DNA of 64,000 bases from Phocoena phocoena (GCF_963924675.1 NC_089221.1:9607851-9671850), one strand, 5' to 3'. Counted from the first letter of the stretch, positions 23,521 through 35,745 are shown. The notes: generated by a model not told the origin, from the letters alone. Made by a program: numbers and translations.

Positions 23521-24095
23521 CTAGGGATCAGCAAACCTTTCCTGTTAAGAGATGGAAAATAAATATTTTAGGCTTCGCTGGCCACACAGTCTCTGTCACA
23601 ACTATTCAACTCTGCAGTTGTAGCTCAAAAGCAGCCACAGATGAAATGTAAAAACTGGGCACGGCTGTGTTCCAATAAAACTTCATTTACAAAAACAGGT
23701 GGTGGGCAGGACTTCCCTGGTGGCACAGTGGTTTAGAATCCACCTGCCAATGCAGGGGACGTGGGTTCAATCCCTGGTCCAGGACGATCCCACATGCCGC
23801 GGAGCAACTAAGCCCGTGTGCCACAACTACTGAGCCCACATACCACAACTACTGAAGCCTGCATACCTAGAGCCCGTGCTCCACAGCAAGAGAAGCCACT
23901 GCAATGAGAAGCCCGTGCACCGCAACGAAGAGTAGCCCCTGCTCACCACCACTAGAGAAAGCCCACACGCAGCTACGAAGACCCAACGCAGCCAAAAAAA
24001 AAAAATAAATAAATAAATGGATAAATTTATTTTAAAAAAAGCAAAACAGGTGGTGGGCTGGACTTGGCCCTTGGGCTATGGTTTGCTGACCCTTG
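23521..24095 (+). mobile_element. hAT-Charlie MITE (MER58-like) split by a CHR SINE
   Basis: The terminal inverted repeats match: 'ctagggatcagcaaacc' at the left and 'ggtttgctgacccttg' at the right. Between them are 'aaatattttaggcttcgctggccac' (about 23562-23586), 'caactctgcagttgtag' and 'gttccaataaaacttcattt'. Non-autonomous, about 240 bp without the SINE. The predicted 8-bp target duplications are not convincing. Confidence 0.75.
23708..24042 (+). mobile_element. Long-form CHR SINE
   Basis: The head 'aggacttccctggtggcac' region, inverted-free long-form modules and an (AAAT)n tail are present. A perfect 16-bp duplication, AAAACAGGTGGTGGGC, is at 23692-23707 and 24043-24058. The duplicated sequence is part of the hAT element, which proves the insertion order. 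Confidence 0.95.
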
Positions 24096-24275
24096 CTATA
24101 ATCTTTTGAGGAAGATAATCAATGATTTTACTGGTTCACAGGTGAGGGAACTGAGGCTGAAAGTTAAAAACTTTGTGCAAAGTCACACAGTTACTACGGG
24201 GTAGTTCTGGAGTCTCAACCCGACATCAAATCTTCAGAAACTATGGTTGTAATCATTCAGCAACACTGTCTCATC

Positions 24276-26877
24276 TCACAGGCAGGAAAAATTTCATACT
24301 TTCCTCAAAAGTGTATTGATTAAATAATGAACTTTAAGAAACTTTCTGATGCCAATACTAACTTGGCATAAAGAAAAGTAATGACACGTTAGAAGTACAA
24401 CAAAGACAGGCTAAATTTTATGAAGTCAAAAAAGAAACTGCTATAAATGCTCTAAAGAACATACAGATATTTCAGAAAAGGTTTAGGGAATTCCAGTTAA
24501 AAGTCAGGGTTATTGATTGTTAGTATTTGCAATACTGCAAATAAGAAATGAGAGAAAACAGATATTTAAAGGAATCAGTAAAACTCTGATGCACATCTCA
24601 ACATTTCTGTTGGTTTTCTAGCTGAAGAAAAGCAATTGAAGGGATTTTTTAAAGTTCCCTGGAAACACAGAAGAAACAGTGAGGTGTGACGTCCCACGAC
24701 ATCAGCCCCCTCCTTTTACTGGACGGTCACATCCTCTGTAAAGGACCCCTCTTCATCAGGTCCTTTTAACACTTGGGGCTTTGCTAGATTCTTCCAGACT
24801 CTCTAGCAGTGTTCAACTGGGCGTCAGGCCACTCTGCTCAGAAGACATATGAACATTTCATTTTCCCAAATTAGCTGAAAAATCACTCAGCATCACTGTA
24901 TGTATTCTCTATGTTAAAAAAAAATAGTACCTCTCATTTAGCTAGTTCAGGTGGCTTTGATCAAGGAACACAGGAAACCCACCTTACTGATAAGACTCTA
25001 GCTGAAAGGATTAAATGACTAACTATTTCTTCATGTACTCACAGCAGGATGATAACATCTCTCAGATCCTTTGAATTGATAGCTTTGGAACAAAAGGCAG
25101 ATGACTGCCACTTGAGCTTGTTTTGATTCTAAGTAAAAAGAATTTATTTCCCAGAATACAGCTTTAGTGGAGCTTGGCAAAATCACATTGGGACGATGCA
25201 TCCTCACCTCATTTTCGTAATTATCGTAAATGCACACAGAAGCATAAGTAAAGAATAAAGAATTAACTTCACGCGTATACTTGGGATAGAACATAAAGCG
25301 GCAGAGTGTCACTGCATTAAACTCTCTGCTGTAATAAATGCCACAGACAAATAGAGTTAAATGGGTTAATTAGTCACTGGTGGCTATTTTAATTGCAGTA
25401 TTGAAAATCAGAGGCAAACGCTAGAACAATTCTCACCATCAGGGTTACCTGGGCTTTTGAGGGGAGTGTTCGCCTGGGACGGCAGCATCTCTAAAACATC
25501 ACGAAACTGGTTACCCCTCTTCCTCTCCTTTACCTTTCATAATTAGCTACACACGATTAACTTAGCGCACATTTATCTACAACAATTCAATTCAGACCGC
25601 GAAGAACCTTTCTGGTCTATAATTACACTCCAGCTTAATTAGCATAATTTTCACTGCACATATTTGAATAGAGAAGCTGCCATGATGGCTCAGCTCCCCG
25701 TGTGGAAACTCTTCCAGGGAACATCACGAGGAGAGACAAATGCCTCCTGCTGGTGAATGGCCACAAAGGCGCTGAGATGACCTGAAGGCTACTTTCCATG
25801 AGAGATGAGTCTTGGGAAGGGCATGGAGGGGACCTGATGGAATCTCCCGAACTGCCATGGTCCTCCTAGGGCAGGAGTAGCCCTTAGAGGGTTCACCTTT
25901 CATAATTACCCATTGTCAATTGGGCCACGTGGTGCTGGGGTTTGCCCTCATCAGTCTGTAAATGCCTAGTCCGAGGTGTGAAAACATCTCTGCAGTTTGT
26001 TTTGGATCTTCATCTGCAAGGGATGGCCATTTGAGTGCCTCAAATCCACCCCCCACCAGAGGTCATCAGTTAGTAACTGAGACACAGATAAATGAGGCCT
26101 TTAAGAGATTTTTTACCAACTTGCAAGACCCTCTTCCAAGGCTCCCTTGCGGGAGACCAACCAACCATGAGAGGGAGTCGTCCCACCCATCTGGCACTAA
26201 ACTGGCAAATACCTATTGTGTGATTTAGTAGGACCGCGCTCATTGTCCAAGTATTGCAAATTTGTCCTAATAATAACCAAAGGCATCTGGTTTGGAAAAT
26301 CAGATGACTGATTAAAGGAAAATCTTCTGTTCTAGTAGCTCATTATATTTTGCATGTATATTTAACTATTCAAATGACTTCACAAAAGAGCGTGTGCCAA
26401 TGGTTTTGCTGTTAACATTTTAACCAAGCCCTGCGTTGTTTCTATTTGCTACTCAGAGGGAAGCCTGGGGCATTTGCTCCCTCTGAGTCTGCAACACCGA
26501 AAGGGAAGGGACAGTATCAGAGAAGGGTTAAAAGTCTAGAGAGGGTTGAGAAGTTGTCGCTGTTAGGCAGACAAACTCTATGAAAGAAAAGTCTGGAGGA
26601 AGCAGGTGGATCTAACCAATGACGATGAAACCCAAGAAACTCTGCCTGTAATGTGAAAGTGCTGATGGCAGAAGGCGTGATTCAGGGGTCTTGTATGAAG
26701 TGGCCACAGGACATGTGTCTCCTCTACCTCAATACTTCCACATTTTCTTTTCCAGATGTATATTAGAATCTTGAAGCCTATTTTAAAGAAAATTCTGAGT
26801 GAGCTTAAAGAGTCATTTCATTAAGATACCTATTTACTTTCTCAATCACCAAAGGTACAACTTAAAAATAACAAACG
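24276..26877. other. Repeat-poor unassigned sequence (about 2.6 kb)
   Basis: I recognise no transposon here, although the flanks are repeat-dense. The part around 25540-25680 has several TAATTA/TTAATTAG-type homeodomain-like cores. This is suggestive only, because such cores are common in AT-rich DNA. No coding feature is supported. Confidence 0.35.
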
Positions 26878-27099
26878 GGGCTTCCCTGGTGGCGCAGTGG
26901 TTGAGAGTCTGCCTGCCGATGCAAGGGACACGGGTTCGTGCCCCGGTCCAGGAAGATCCCACATGCTGCGGAGCGGCTGGGCCCGTGAGCCATGGCCACT
27001 GAGCGCGCATCCGGAGCCTGTGCTCTGCAATGGGAAAGGCCACAACAGTGAGAGGCCCGCGTACCGCAAACAAAACAAAACAAAACAAACAAAAAAACA
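26878..27099 (+). mobile_element. Short-form CHR SINE
   Basis: Head, A box (TGGCGCAGTGG) and B box (GGTTCGTGCCCC) are intact. The body has a 3-base loss after 'gccactgag'. The tail is (CAAAA)n with further A-rich sequence. The target duplication is ambiguous because both flanks are A/C-rich. Confidence 0.92.
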
Positions 27100-27486
27100 C
27101 ATGCATGTCAAGCATTATCACACTATTTACACTAAACAAAATGAAAATTATATAATGAAGGCTCATGTATGACACCGCAATTTGTATTTTTCTCAGTGTC
27201 ACTTTTCAACCAGTTACAGCTCACGGGTCTGGGGAACAGTTAAATTAAATTTGTACTTATTTCTTCAAAATTATGCATAAGTGTCTTTTCCTTTGCCATA
27301 GGATTTTCATAATAATGAGCAATATGTATACTGACCTTTTTCCCAATAGAATTCTCACAGGTGTCTGAAGACGTATGGGGTGTTCGTCAACCAAGCTAAG
27401 CTATCTTCATTTCAACCACGGCACTGACATTTACTCTGTTCCTTTTCTTTCTTTTATCAAATGTTTCATTTAAAAATACATCATGG

Positions 27487-27690
27487 CTAAGAGCTCGGCC
27501 TCTGGAGGCAACCTGCCTTGGGGTGAGCCAGGCTCTTCTTCTTATTGGCTGTGAGACCATGGGCCAGGTACATGGGCTCCGTGGGACTTGGTTCGCATGC
27601 CTACAAAATGGGGCGATACCAGCACCCAGCCTACAGGGTTACAGAGAAGTCAGGGAGCTACGGCAGGGAGAGAGCTTAGCACAATGCCCG
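27487..27690 (+). repeat. MIR
   Basis: MIR blocks in forward order: 'aagagctcggcctctggag', 'cttattggctgtgagacc', 'cctacaaaatggggcgatacc' (27600-27620), 'ctacagggttacagag' and 'gcttagcacaatgcc'. Near full length and diverged. Confidence 0.8.
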
Positions 27691-29091
27691 CCCCAGCAAG
27701 AGATACCAACTCACTCATCTTTCATCATTCCCTGGCCTTGAGAAATATAAGAGAACAGCTTTATAACACTTTGGGCTCTTCAATCTGAATAATTTGAAAT
27801 CTATTCTGGGCTATAAAGGAAACGCTAGGAAAGTGTTTTCTCTGGTTTATTGTTCTTGACCAAAATAGATACAGTCTTCAATGTAAAAAGAGCAGACTGT
27901 TTCTTCACTTAAAAACTTCAACCTACATTTATGTTGCATCCATACCTCATGTCCAAGTGGACCACAGCACATGCTGAACTCGTAGTGTTGTCAGACGGCC
28001 AAATGAACTGACGCAGGTTTACATGTGTAATGAAAGAAACCGGTGCTCTGGTGTCAACAAAGTGTATATATACATGAAGTTCACAGCACATGTTTGGCAT
28101 AAATGTAAATACTTACAAAAAGGGTGCCTCTTTTTGAAACTGTTGCCAGAGTTCCTCTCTATGCTTGCCCTTGGGAACCCTGCAGGATGATTTTCACAGG
28201 AGTAAGCCCTCCCCGTCAGAATATGCAGGACATCATCAATATTCACATTCACATAACGTAAACCAAAAGGCAGCAATGTTCAGAAAGTTAGATGTCTATC
28301 TATGAACTATAGAATAAAAAAACATAGCAGTGATGGAAAATTATTACACATGAAGCCTGGAACTGTATGATTATGTCAACTTTGGGTATTGTAATCACAT
28401 AATAACTATTTTCCAAAAGCTCCCATGTTTGTAAAACACTGTATTTCACCACTTCTGAATTCCAAGGTGCAAACAAAATCTTCAAGATGAACTTGAATGA
28501 AATTTGTATTTAAGCCCTCAATTTCAAGTTCACTTTCCACAGTGTTAGAATTTACTAGAATTTGTTCCTATTAGAAGGCTTTCCCAACGTAGGGCTGTTT
28601 TTATTTTTATTTTGCTCACAAACAAAAAGTTCAAGCACAGTAGGATTTTTGCCTCTACATTATTTCTCAAGTTCTAACAAGCAACTACTAAGTTATATAC
28701 CTAGAGACCCACACATTAAGTAATGCATTTATATGTAGTTAGTATACACTGGCTAATACCAGCTGGTGAAATACCACACATAACAACTATGCCACTTATC
28801 AGGTACATTATTGTGTTTTCTATAAGCTTACTCTTTGTATTCATTCAAAGGAAAACAATATGGTAAAAAAACAAACAAAAGGTCCATTGTCATATTTGGA
28901 CTGTGAGAATTCTCACGCTTTTGCAGTGTCAGGTTTCTGGCTGGATTGATTTTTATGCAACAGGGAAACAACAGATTATGTAACACTCATAAAAAATACA
29001 GGATCCCTGCTTCAACACATGGTGTCATTAGAAGCAGTATTATTGAGGATTAAGCTCTTTTCTCCCTAAATCAGTGTTCAACATTATACTT
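27691..29091. other. Unassigned AT-rich sequence
   Basis: No recognised repeat or gene. The minus-strand frames at 27918-28485 are short and overlapping. The sequence is AT-rich and unremarkable. Confidence 0.35.
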
Positions 29092-29107
29092 CCAGGCTAT
29101 GTCTCTT

Positions 29108-29228
29108 TTTTTTCCCTGAATTTTTGAATTTTATTTAATTTTTTTTATACAGCAGGTTCTTATTAGTTATCTGTTTTACACATATTAGTGTATATATGTC
29201 AATCCCAATCTCCCAGTTCATCACACCA
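29108..29228 (-). mobile_element. 5'-truncated LINE-1 3' end, reverse orientation
   Basis: T-rich start, then 'tatacagcaggttcttatta', 'gtgtatatatgtcaatccc' and 'aatctcccagttcatc', the reverse complement of an L1 3' UTR segment. A 16-bp duplication with one mismatch, CCAGGCTATGTCTCTT / CCAGGTTATGTCTCTT, is at 29092-29107 and 29229-29244. Only about 120 bp were inserted. Confidence 0.85.
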
Positions 29229-29244
29229 CCAGGTTATGTCTCTT

Positions 29245-30986
29245 AATACCTTCTTTGATTGGCGTTATTGGATTACTGCAACCCAATGCTTAGCCTTATT
29301 ATCGAAAGAAAGCTTAAAATAGCAGATAAAAAAAACCCTACAATAACCAGCAGATAGAAAAAGCTAACTAAATAATAGTTCATGTGAATTCCATGTGGAA
29401 CCAAACATACAAATATTTATCTAAATTAAATTATGTGATGCACTTCCAGGAAGTAACCTACTAATTAGTACGCTTTGGCACATGGTGATAAAATACACTC
29501 TATCCAGGAGAATAAAAGGCACATGTTAATCACTGCTGTCACTGAGACTTTAGTGCCGTCTCTCAGGATTGTTTCCAATGAAACGCAATGTGAAATATTT
29601 GCAACTCAGTTCATACAAACCCAAGCACACATAAATGTGTACCTAATTCAGTGGGGAAAAGCTATCCTGACGAAGATACCTGCATTTAGATAGCTTCTGT
29701 TCTGTTCTATTCTACTCTGTTCGATTCTATTAAATTATTTTCCGAACCGCTGTTGATGACCAATAAAAGGATTTTACTACCCACTGAGGGGTCAAAATCT
29801 GCAATTTAAAAAATGTGTGTATATACACACACACACACACACATATATATACACATATACACATATGTATGTATATAGACACACATATATACACACACAT
29901 CTATGTACAGAAGTACGTACAGTATATGTATATACATTTCGTATATATTAATATATGAGTGTTAGATAATCATGCATAAACACATCACATATAAAGTATT
30001 GCATATAAAATTATACTTCTTTAACAATTTGGGTACTAATTAACTTCAAAGGCTAAAATTAGACTGGGGGGAAAGATGCCTTTAATTTTATTTAAACTCC
30101 TGGTCTACTCAGCACTTGGCCCCTTGCCTTCTTTCACACGTATGAAACACTTTACAGAAACACATGAAGATGATGAGAATGACAGTGACAGTGACAATAC
30201 TGCCCACTTCCATCTGGACACTCATCTCAGTTCTCAGTTGGGCCCTACTGCCCTTATGAAATATTTTATATTCAAATCAAGAGGGAACACTGGGCTTCCA
30301 TGATCACTGGGAAGGACCACGTGGTCCCTTTGAGTATCTCATGTCACCTACAGTTTTGGCTCCAAGTACTGGATGAGTCCCTACCAAGGACTGGCTGAAT
30401 GAGAAATGAATGGGAGGTTGAAATAAAGAGGCAGAGAGAAGAGACTTCATTCTGAGATACAAACCATCCCACTTAACGTAAGGAGAAAACAACTTTTACA
30501 AGGAAAGAGAAAAACTGTGTAAAATACGATGCCTAAGCTGTCTTCAGAATGCGAACTAAAATATTTAAAAATATATTTTTTACAACTATAATTTCTATTT
30601 TCTAACAAGCACATGCAGTTATAATACCAATTCCTGACAAATAAAGGAAGAGTTTAGATTATTTTTGCACTCAAACTTGTGGACTGATTCAGAAAACACA
30701 GCAATGTGACATTATTTTCTTGACAGAATTATGTCATTTCTTCCTCTGATCACTCAACATCTACTGTGGAAAACACTACGCCATAGCCACACAAATTAAT
30801 TTATACCCATCAGTTATGACATAATTTATTAGCATTGAATAGCTGGAGGTATTTGATAATGTTGTTACTCTGTCAGCATCTAGGAGATTTTTTTGAATGT
30901 ATTATTTGGGGAATGGAAATAGTTCTCAGCATTTTGCATATATTTTGCATTAAGACCCACAGTAAAAATATATCTTAGACTCACAG

Positions 30987-30990
<4 letters not shown>
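29245..30990. other. Unassigned sequence with an AC/AT-rich microsatellite
   Basis: 29815-29960 is a compound (AC)n/(AT)n/(TATG)n tract. The remainder has no recognised repeat or gene. An acidic 'EDDENDSDSD' stretch in one short frame near 30165-30195 comes from GATGA/GACAGT repeats and is not evidence of a gene. Confidence 0.4.

Positions 30991-31030
<40 letters not shown>
30991..31030. repeat. (AC)20 microsatellite
   Basis: A pure AC dinucleotide run of about 40 bp. It is probably length-polymorphic. Confidence 0.97.
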
Positions 31031-31035
<5 letters not shown>

Positions 31036-31365
31036 TGTCTGACACCTCTTTTCCAAGACACCAAACCAAACTTTCCTTACTATGGGCGTTGTAATCATTC
31101 TAGGCTATCCTATTCAATCTTTTAAATGCTTGTCAAAAACCTCTAAATTGACTTGACTACTCACTCATAGGTGGTCCCCATTTGGAAAACAAAACTGTAC
31201 TAATCCAGTCAGGCCATGGACTTCTGACTTCTATAAGAGATAGACAGACATGGGAGATTCTATAGATAGCATGCATCTATTTCATAAAAATATAGAAATT
31301 CATTTTAATCACTTAAACTCATGGGCTACCTTATTAAAACATATAAGGGCAAAATATCAACTTTT

Positions 31366-31568
31366 TTTTTTTTTTTGTGGTACGCGGGCCTCTCACTGCT
31401 GTGGCCTCTCCCGTTGCGGAGCACAGGCTCCGGATGCGCAGGCTCAGCGGCCATGGCTCATGGGCCCAGCCGCTCCACGGCATGTGGGATCTTCCCGGAC
31501 CGGGGCACGAACCCGCGTCCCCTGCATCGGCAGGCAGACTCTCAACCACTGCACCACCAGGGAAGCCC
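31366..31568 (-). mobile_element. Short-form CHR SINE, reverse orientation
   Basis: The inverted tail, 'gtggtacgcgggcctctc', the body and the inverted head 'ccaccagggaagccc' are complete. A perfect 15-bp duplication, AAAATATCAACTTTT, is at 31351-31365 and 31569-31583. Very well preserved. Confidence 0.95.
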
Positions 31569-31641
31569 AAAATATCAACTTTTATATTTACGAGAAGAAG
31601 ACCTGAATTATAACCATGAGCACGTAAAATCAACAATATGT

Positions 31642-32015
31642 TTGAGCAGGGTTAGTACCTGGGCCAAATCCAGGCCACCTCCTGTGTTTGTATGGCCTGC
31701 CAGCTAGAAATGGCTTTAACAGACAGGCAGTTACAATAAATTTGATGACAGGGAACATTAAAATCTTGAAGTCCAATTACACGAAATGTTATCTCCCCCA
31801 AATAATCTCATTCTTATTGATAGACATCTATTAAAAAACACTATTATTAACATTTTATTATATTTTGGATTTCATTAATAATACTTTTGTAGAAATTTGT
31901 CTCCTCTCTTCTTATATAAGTATCTACATAATATTCTTGATTTGCCCCTTGGCCCACAAAGACTAAAATATTGGCTATCTGACCCCTTTACGGAAACTTT
32001 GCTGATCCATGCATT
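31642..32015 (-). mobile_element. hAT-Charlie element related to the MER58 type, reverse
   Basis: The left part 'gggccaaatccaggcc' and 'gtttgtatggcctgccagct' and the right part 'ttggcccacaaagactaaaatattg', 'ctatctgacccctttac' and 'aaactttgctgatcc' match the reverse of hAT elements whose ends read GGTCAGCAAAC. The right part corresponds to the element at 23521. The central ~180 bp is AT-rich and unrecognised. Ends are approximate. Confidence 0.6.
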
Positions 32016-32317
32016 AGAGTGTCATTTTTAAATTGTTATAATAATTTCTATTATACTAATCAGTATTAATTAAACAGTGATCTGACTGCAGCCTTAACCA
32101 CACCCTGGTACCCAGGTGAGCACGCAGGTGACAGATGCTCCAGGTTCATGACTAAGTGCAGGAATTCCCCACCCTACCTCCCCAACCCCCCCAGCTCCAG
32201 ATGTGAAATTATCCCTTTGGTTCTAGGGAAAACCATTCCCCTGAAGAGGAGAATCTCTCTGTAACCAAGGCAACTCAGACGCCTTTGTTAAAAATAACTT
32301 TGCAAGTTATTTGGGAG

Positions 32318-32440
32318 AGAGACGCAAGAGACATGGGAACATATGTATCTGTATAGCTGATTCACTTTGTTGTAGAGCAGAAACTAGCACACCATTGTGG
32401 GGCAATTATACTCCAATAAACATGTTAAAAAAAAAAAAGA
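32318..32440 (+). mobile_element. 5'-truncated LINE-1 3' end
   Basis: 'gagacgcaagagacatggga', 'gctgattcactttgttgtag', 'gcagaaactagcacacc' and 'attatactccaataaac' end in a poly(A). It matches the 3' UTR of the L1 at 61841-62213. Frames crossing it on either strand come from this repeat. No certain target duplication. Confidence 0.82.
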
Positions 32441-33466
32441 AGACAGAAAATAATAATAAAACATCTGGGGAAATCTCCCAAGGGCCAGGAGGACAGAAAA
32501 GCTCAAAAAAAAAAAAAACCTTTGCTTTATTAAGATCCATAAGCTCAAAGGGAAATTGGGCTTTTCTTTCAATGAAATTACTTTTCGCCTAGTTCTGGAG
32601 ATGTCACAGGAGGTGCACAGAGCTGCAGCAGGAGACGATCTACTTAATAAGCATCTCAGTAAAAGGAGCACTTCCTGTCTCCTCACCATAGCAACTGCAC
32701 TCTGGATAACTGCCACTTCTGGGTCCAGATAAATGGGGCTATTGAACAACCTCATGTTTATTACATTTAAGAAATTCTTATTTGTTTTCAGGTGGACATG
32801 AAGCAACATGGTTGAGCTCCCTCTGTGTACATTTTCCACTAGAAAAAAACATTTTACTCTACCCTGATACACAGGAAGTTTCCCTGAAAAAGATGTGTTG
32901 CCCTTTGGGGTATTAAGGTTTTAAAATTTAGCACTAGACAAACACAATTTGAATAAATACAAAGAGTTTCTGGGGAGTATTTATGTTTTCTGCTTTTAAT
33001 TTTTACCATGTTTTACCTTGATTGCTCCTGTTTCTTTCTCTCCCTCTTTCCAATCATCATAAATACTTCTCTTTAGAACACGCTTAATGGAAAACCTTAA
33101 ACAACGATCTTCATCAATATTCATCCCTTCTTTGCATTTTAACTAGGGGGTGAGCCAACGTGTACCTTACTGGCATGATCATTGATGGTTTTACTTATCC
33201 TGTGGGCAATATTTTACAACTTCATGAAAATCTTAATTTTCACATGACATATTAATCAAAGCCTTGTTTTCAAGGCCTCTGGGTTTATTTATGTGTGGCA
33301 ATTTGTATGTCTGCTTTGGGTCCTTATTAAATTTTTGTTGGTTGTATGTCTGTTTTAACAATACATAATAACTTTTTCTTATAAAACTACCATGTTGTTA
33401 AATCCCCATTTCATGTGAACACACAGTGAGGTTCATTAGTAAAAATGCTAGAGAAAACTATGCATG
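32441..33466. other. Unassigned sequence
   Basis: A second A-run (~14) is at 32503-32517. No repeat body or gene is recognised. A 162-codon minus-strand frame (32384-32872) extends into the L1 3' end and lacks any domain, so it is not called. Confidence 0.35.
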
Positions 33467-33480
33467 AAAAAAGCATCCTC

Positions 33481-33682
33481 TAGGGCTTCCCTGGTGGCGC
33501 AGTGGTTGAGAGTCCGCCTGCCGATGCAGGGGACATGGGTTTGTGCCCGGGAAGATCCCACATGCCGCGGAGCGGCTGGGCCCGTGAGCCATGACCGCTG
33601 AGCCTGCACGTCCAGAGCCTGTGCTCCACAACGGGAGAGGCCACAACAGTGAGAGGCCCGCGTACCGCAAACAAACAAACAA
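33481..33682 (+). mobile_element. Short-form CHR SINE with a small central deletion
   Basis: Head and A box are present. The segment after 'gggtttgtgccc' lacks the usual 'cggtcc' before 'gggaagatccc', which trims the B-box downstream region. A 14-bp duplication, AAAAAAGCATCCTC, is at 33467-33480 and 33683-33696. It is in inverted orientation relative to the SINE at 31366-31568, 1.9 kb away. Confidence 0.93.
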
Positions 33683-33696
33683 AAAAAAGCATCCTC

Positions 33697-34359
33697 AATG
33701 TCAAATTACAAACATCTTTGGAAAGTAATTTGAAAACCAGCATTCAGAAACAAATAAAACTATTTCCACAAAAAAATCTAGTTGATATAAAAAAAAAAAG
33801 CAACAGAACATGTTAAAAATTTCCCTGGAACGAGATTTGTTCAAGGTTTATTTAGCACAGTCTTGGCACATAGATTAAATTAAATATGATCCCTCTGGAA
33901 ATAGATTCTAAACTCAAATAATCAAGTCTAATAATTAATGATTATTTTCTCCCTGCATAAAATGCTATAGCTCATTTTTGCCCTTAAGCCTCTGATAAAA
34001 ATAGTGTATCCTTTTTTTTCTTTTTCCAAGCAAAGGTTGTTTTTGAACAAAGAGTTGGTTTTCAATGACAGAATTAGGCAGATTTAGAACTACAGATGTA
34101 CAAGAAAGTTCTAAAAAAAAAAAAACTAAAAATTTTTTTGTTAATAGCTAATGCAAATCTCAAAAATCTTTGTATTGAAATAAAAACAGTACCTGTTGGG
34201 TTTAACTGGTATTTGGTCCTCGTAGGGCATTTCACCAGTTAGGCATCTCATTATACAGGATTTGAAGGTGAGGTGAAAGGACTGACTCTCACACTCTTTA
34301 TCTGAATAAATGTACCCTGGTGAGAGAAGGGGGGGACCAGCTGTGCTCAATAGGGCTTC
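33697..34359. other. Unassigned AT-rich sequence
   Basis: Several A- and T-runs (33790, 34007, 34112). No repeat or gene recognised. Confidence 0.35.
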
Positions 34360-34583
34360 TAAGTGCCTGTCACTGTCGCAAGTGCTTTATGTATAAATCC
34401 CTCCATTTAATCCTCACACAACTCTACAAGGGAGGCGCTAATATCATCCCCACTTTACAGACGGGGAAACTAAGGCACATAGGAAGTGACCCAACGTCAC
34501 AGAGCAAGCAAGGAGCACAGACGGGTTTCAAAACCTGGCATCTTGTGCCAGAGGTGGGCGCTCTCAACAACCTCACAGTCCCA
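34360..34583 (-). repeat. MIR, reverse orientation
   Basis: 'ccatttaatcctcacacaac', 'atcatccccactttacagac', 'ggggaaactaaggcacata', 'gtcacagagcaagcaag' and 'gcgctctcaaca' match a nearly full MIR on the minus strand. It is among the better preserved MIR copies here. Confidence 0.85.
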
Positions 34584-35321
34584 TCTCTTGATCAGCACTG
34601 AGGTTCACGGGTGGGTAAGTGGTGAAGTCAGAACAGGAACAAAACTGACTTCTGCTCCGTCTTCACACTCCAAATCCTGCATTTGTTGGCTCCTAGCCGT
34701 GCTCTGGGCTGTGTCCTGGACACGGTCACTTCGACAATGAGACAGGACAGACTCAATCCATCTCCCTGAGTTGCTCTGATAATGAATGGAAATTCCAGGA
34801 TGAGAGCACTTTTCATCAAGTAGATGCTTAATAAACTTCATTCCCTCCCCCTTACACCTGCATCTTAAACGTCTCTCTGTTCCCAGCTTATTCACAAACT
34901 CCTACAGCTTAACGTTTAAGGGAAACAATCATTTGAAACAAGCGGAACTGAAGTTCGACATGACTTCAAATTAATCAGGATTCTATTTTGTGCCAATACG
35001 TGGAGAATGTGCTGAACAAAATATATTTCTTCAAAAGACATTTTCCTAACTGTATTTTCTAGTTGATTTACCGTCAGCAAGAGAAACATGCAATTTTCAG
35101 TTTGCTGAATATCTGATTTTAATTCCCAAGTCATCCATTCCTTACACATGATCTAGAATATACAATTAAAGAATGGACTTAGTTGTTTCTTTGAAACTGA
35201 AAACTATTTTATTTATTTATATAATTATTTTAACTGATGCAACTCTCCAGAACACAAAATAACAATGACACAAGAAATAAATCACATCTCAAATTACAAA
35301 ATGACACATAGTGAGTTGCAA
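34584..35321. other. Unassigned sequence
   Basis: No repeat or gene recognised. Frames on both strands at 34486-34895 overlap the MIR edge and are not supported. Confidence 0.35.
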
Positions 35322-35745
35322 AGGGGCCCCTGAAAAGATATGCCTAAGTCCTAACCTTCAGTACCTATGAATATGACTTTATTTGAAATAGGGTCCTTGT
35401 AGACATATTTAAGGGCCTCAACACAAAACCATCTTGGATTTAGAGTGGGCCCTCAATCCAATGACTGGTGTCCTCATAAGGGAAAAGAGAGAGGAATTTG
35501 AGACAGACACACAGGGAAGAAGGTGACGTGAAGACAGAGGCAGAGACTGGAGGGATGCAGCCCCAAGCCAAGCAGCCCCTGGAGCCTCCAAGATCTGGAA
35601 GAGGAGAGGAAGGACCCTCCCCTAGAGCCTTCGAAAGGAGTGTGGCCCTACTGACACCGTGGTTTCAGATTTATGGATTCCAGAGTTGTGAGAGAATATA
35701 GTTCTCTCAGCTCTAGGGTAATTTGTTATGGCAGTCCTATGAAAC
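35322..35745 (+). repeat. MLT1-type MaLR LTR
   Basis: 'gcctaagtcctaaccttcag', 'gactttatttgaaatagggt', 'ccaatgactggtgtcctcat', 'aggtgacgtgaagacagag' and 'gtaatttgttatggcagtcc' appear in MLT1 order. The polyadenylation signal is lost. Diverged and near full length. Confidence 0.82.

Larger units (their letters stand above)
23363..24275 (-). repeat. MIR split by a nested hAT element and SINE
   Basis: The distal MIR part (23363-23431: 'atattgaatgcttgcaatg', 'ccaagcattatgctgaaac') and the core part (24105-24275: 'gaggaagataatc', 'aggtgagggaactgaggctg', 'gcaaagtcacacagttact') are on the minus strand. They flank a hAT element at 23521-24095. The MIR is therefore the oldest of three layers. Confidence 0.65.

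Noticed and set aside
30165..30200. Acidic repeat (E/D/S-rich) peptide
   Set aside because: Produced by a short GAY-rich simple stretch in a 75-codon frame with no other support.
32384..32872. 162-codon minus-strand frame
   Set aside because: It runs antisense into an L1 3' end and has no recognisable domain.
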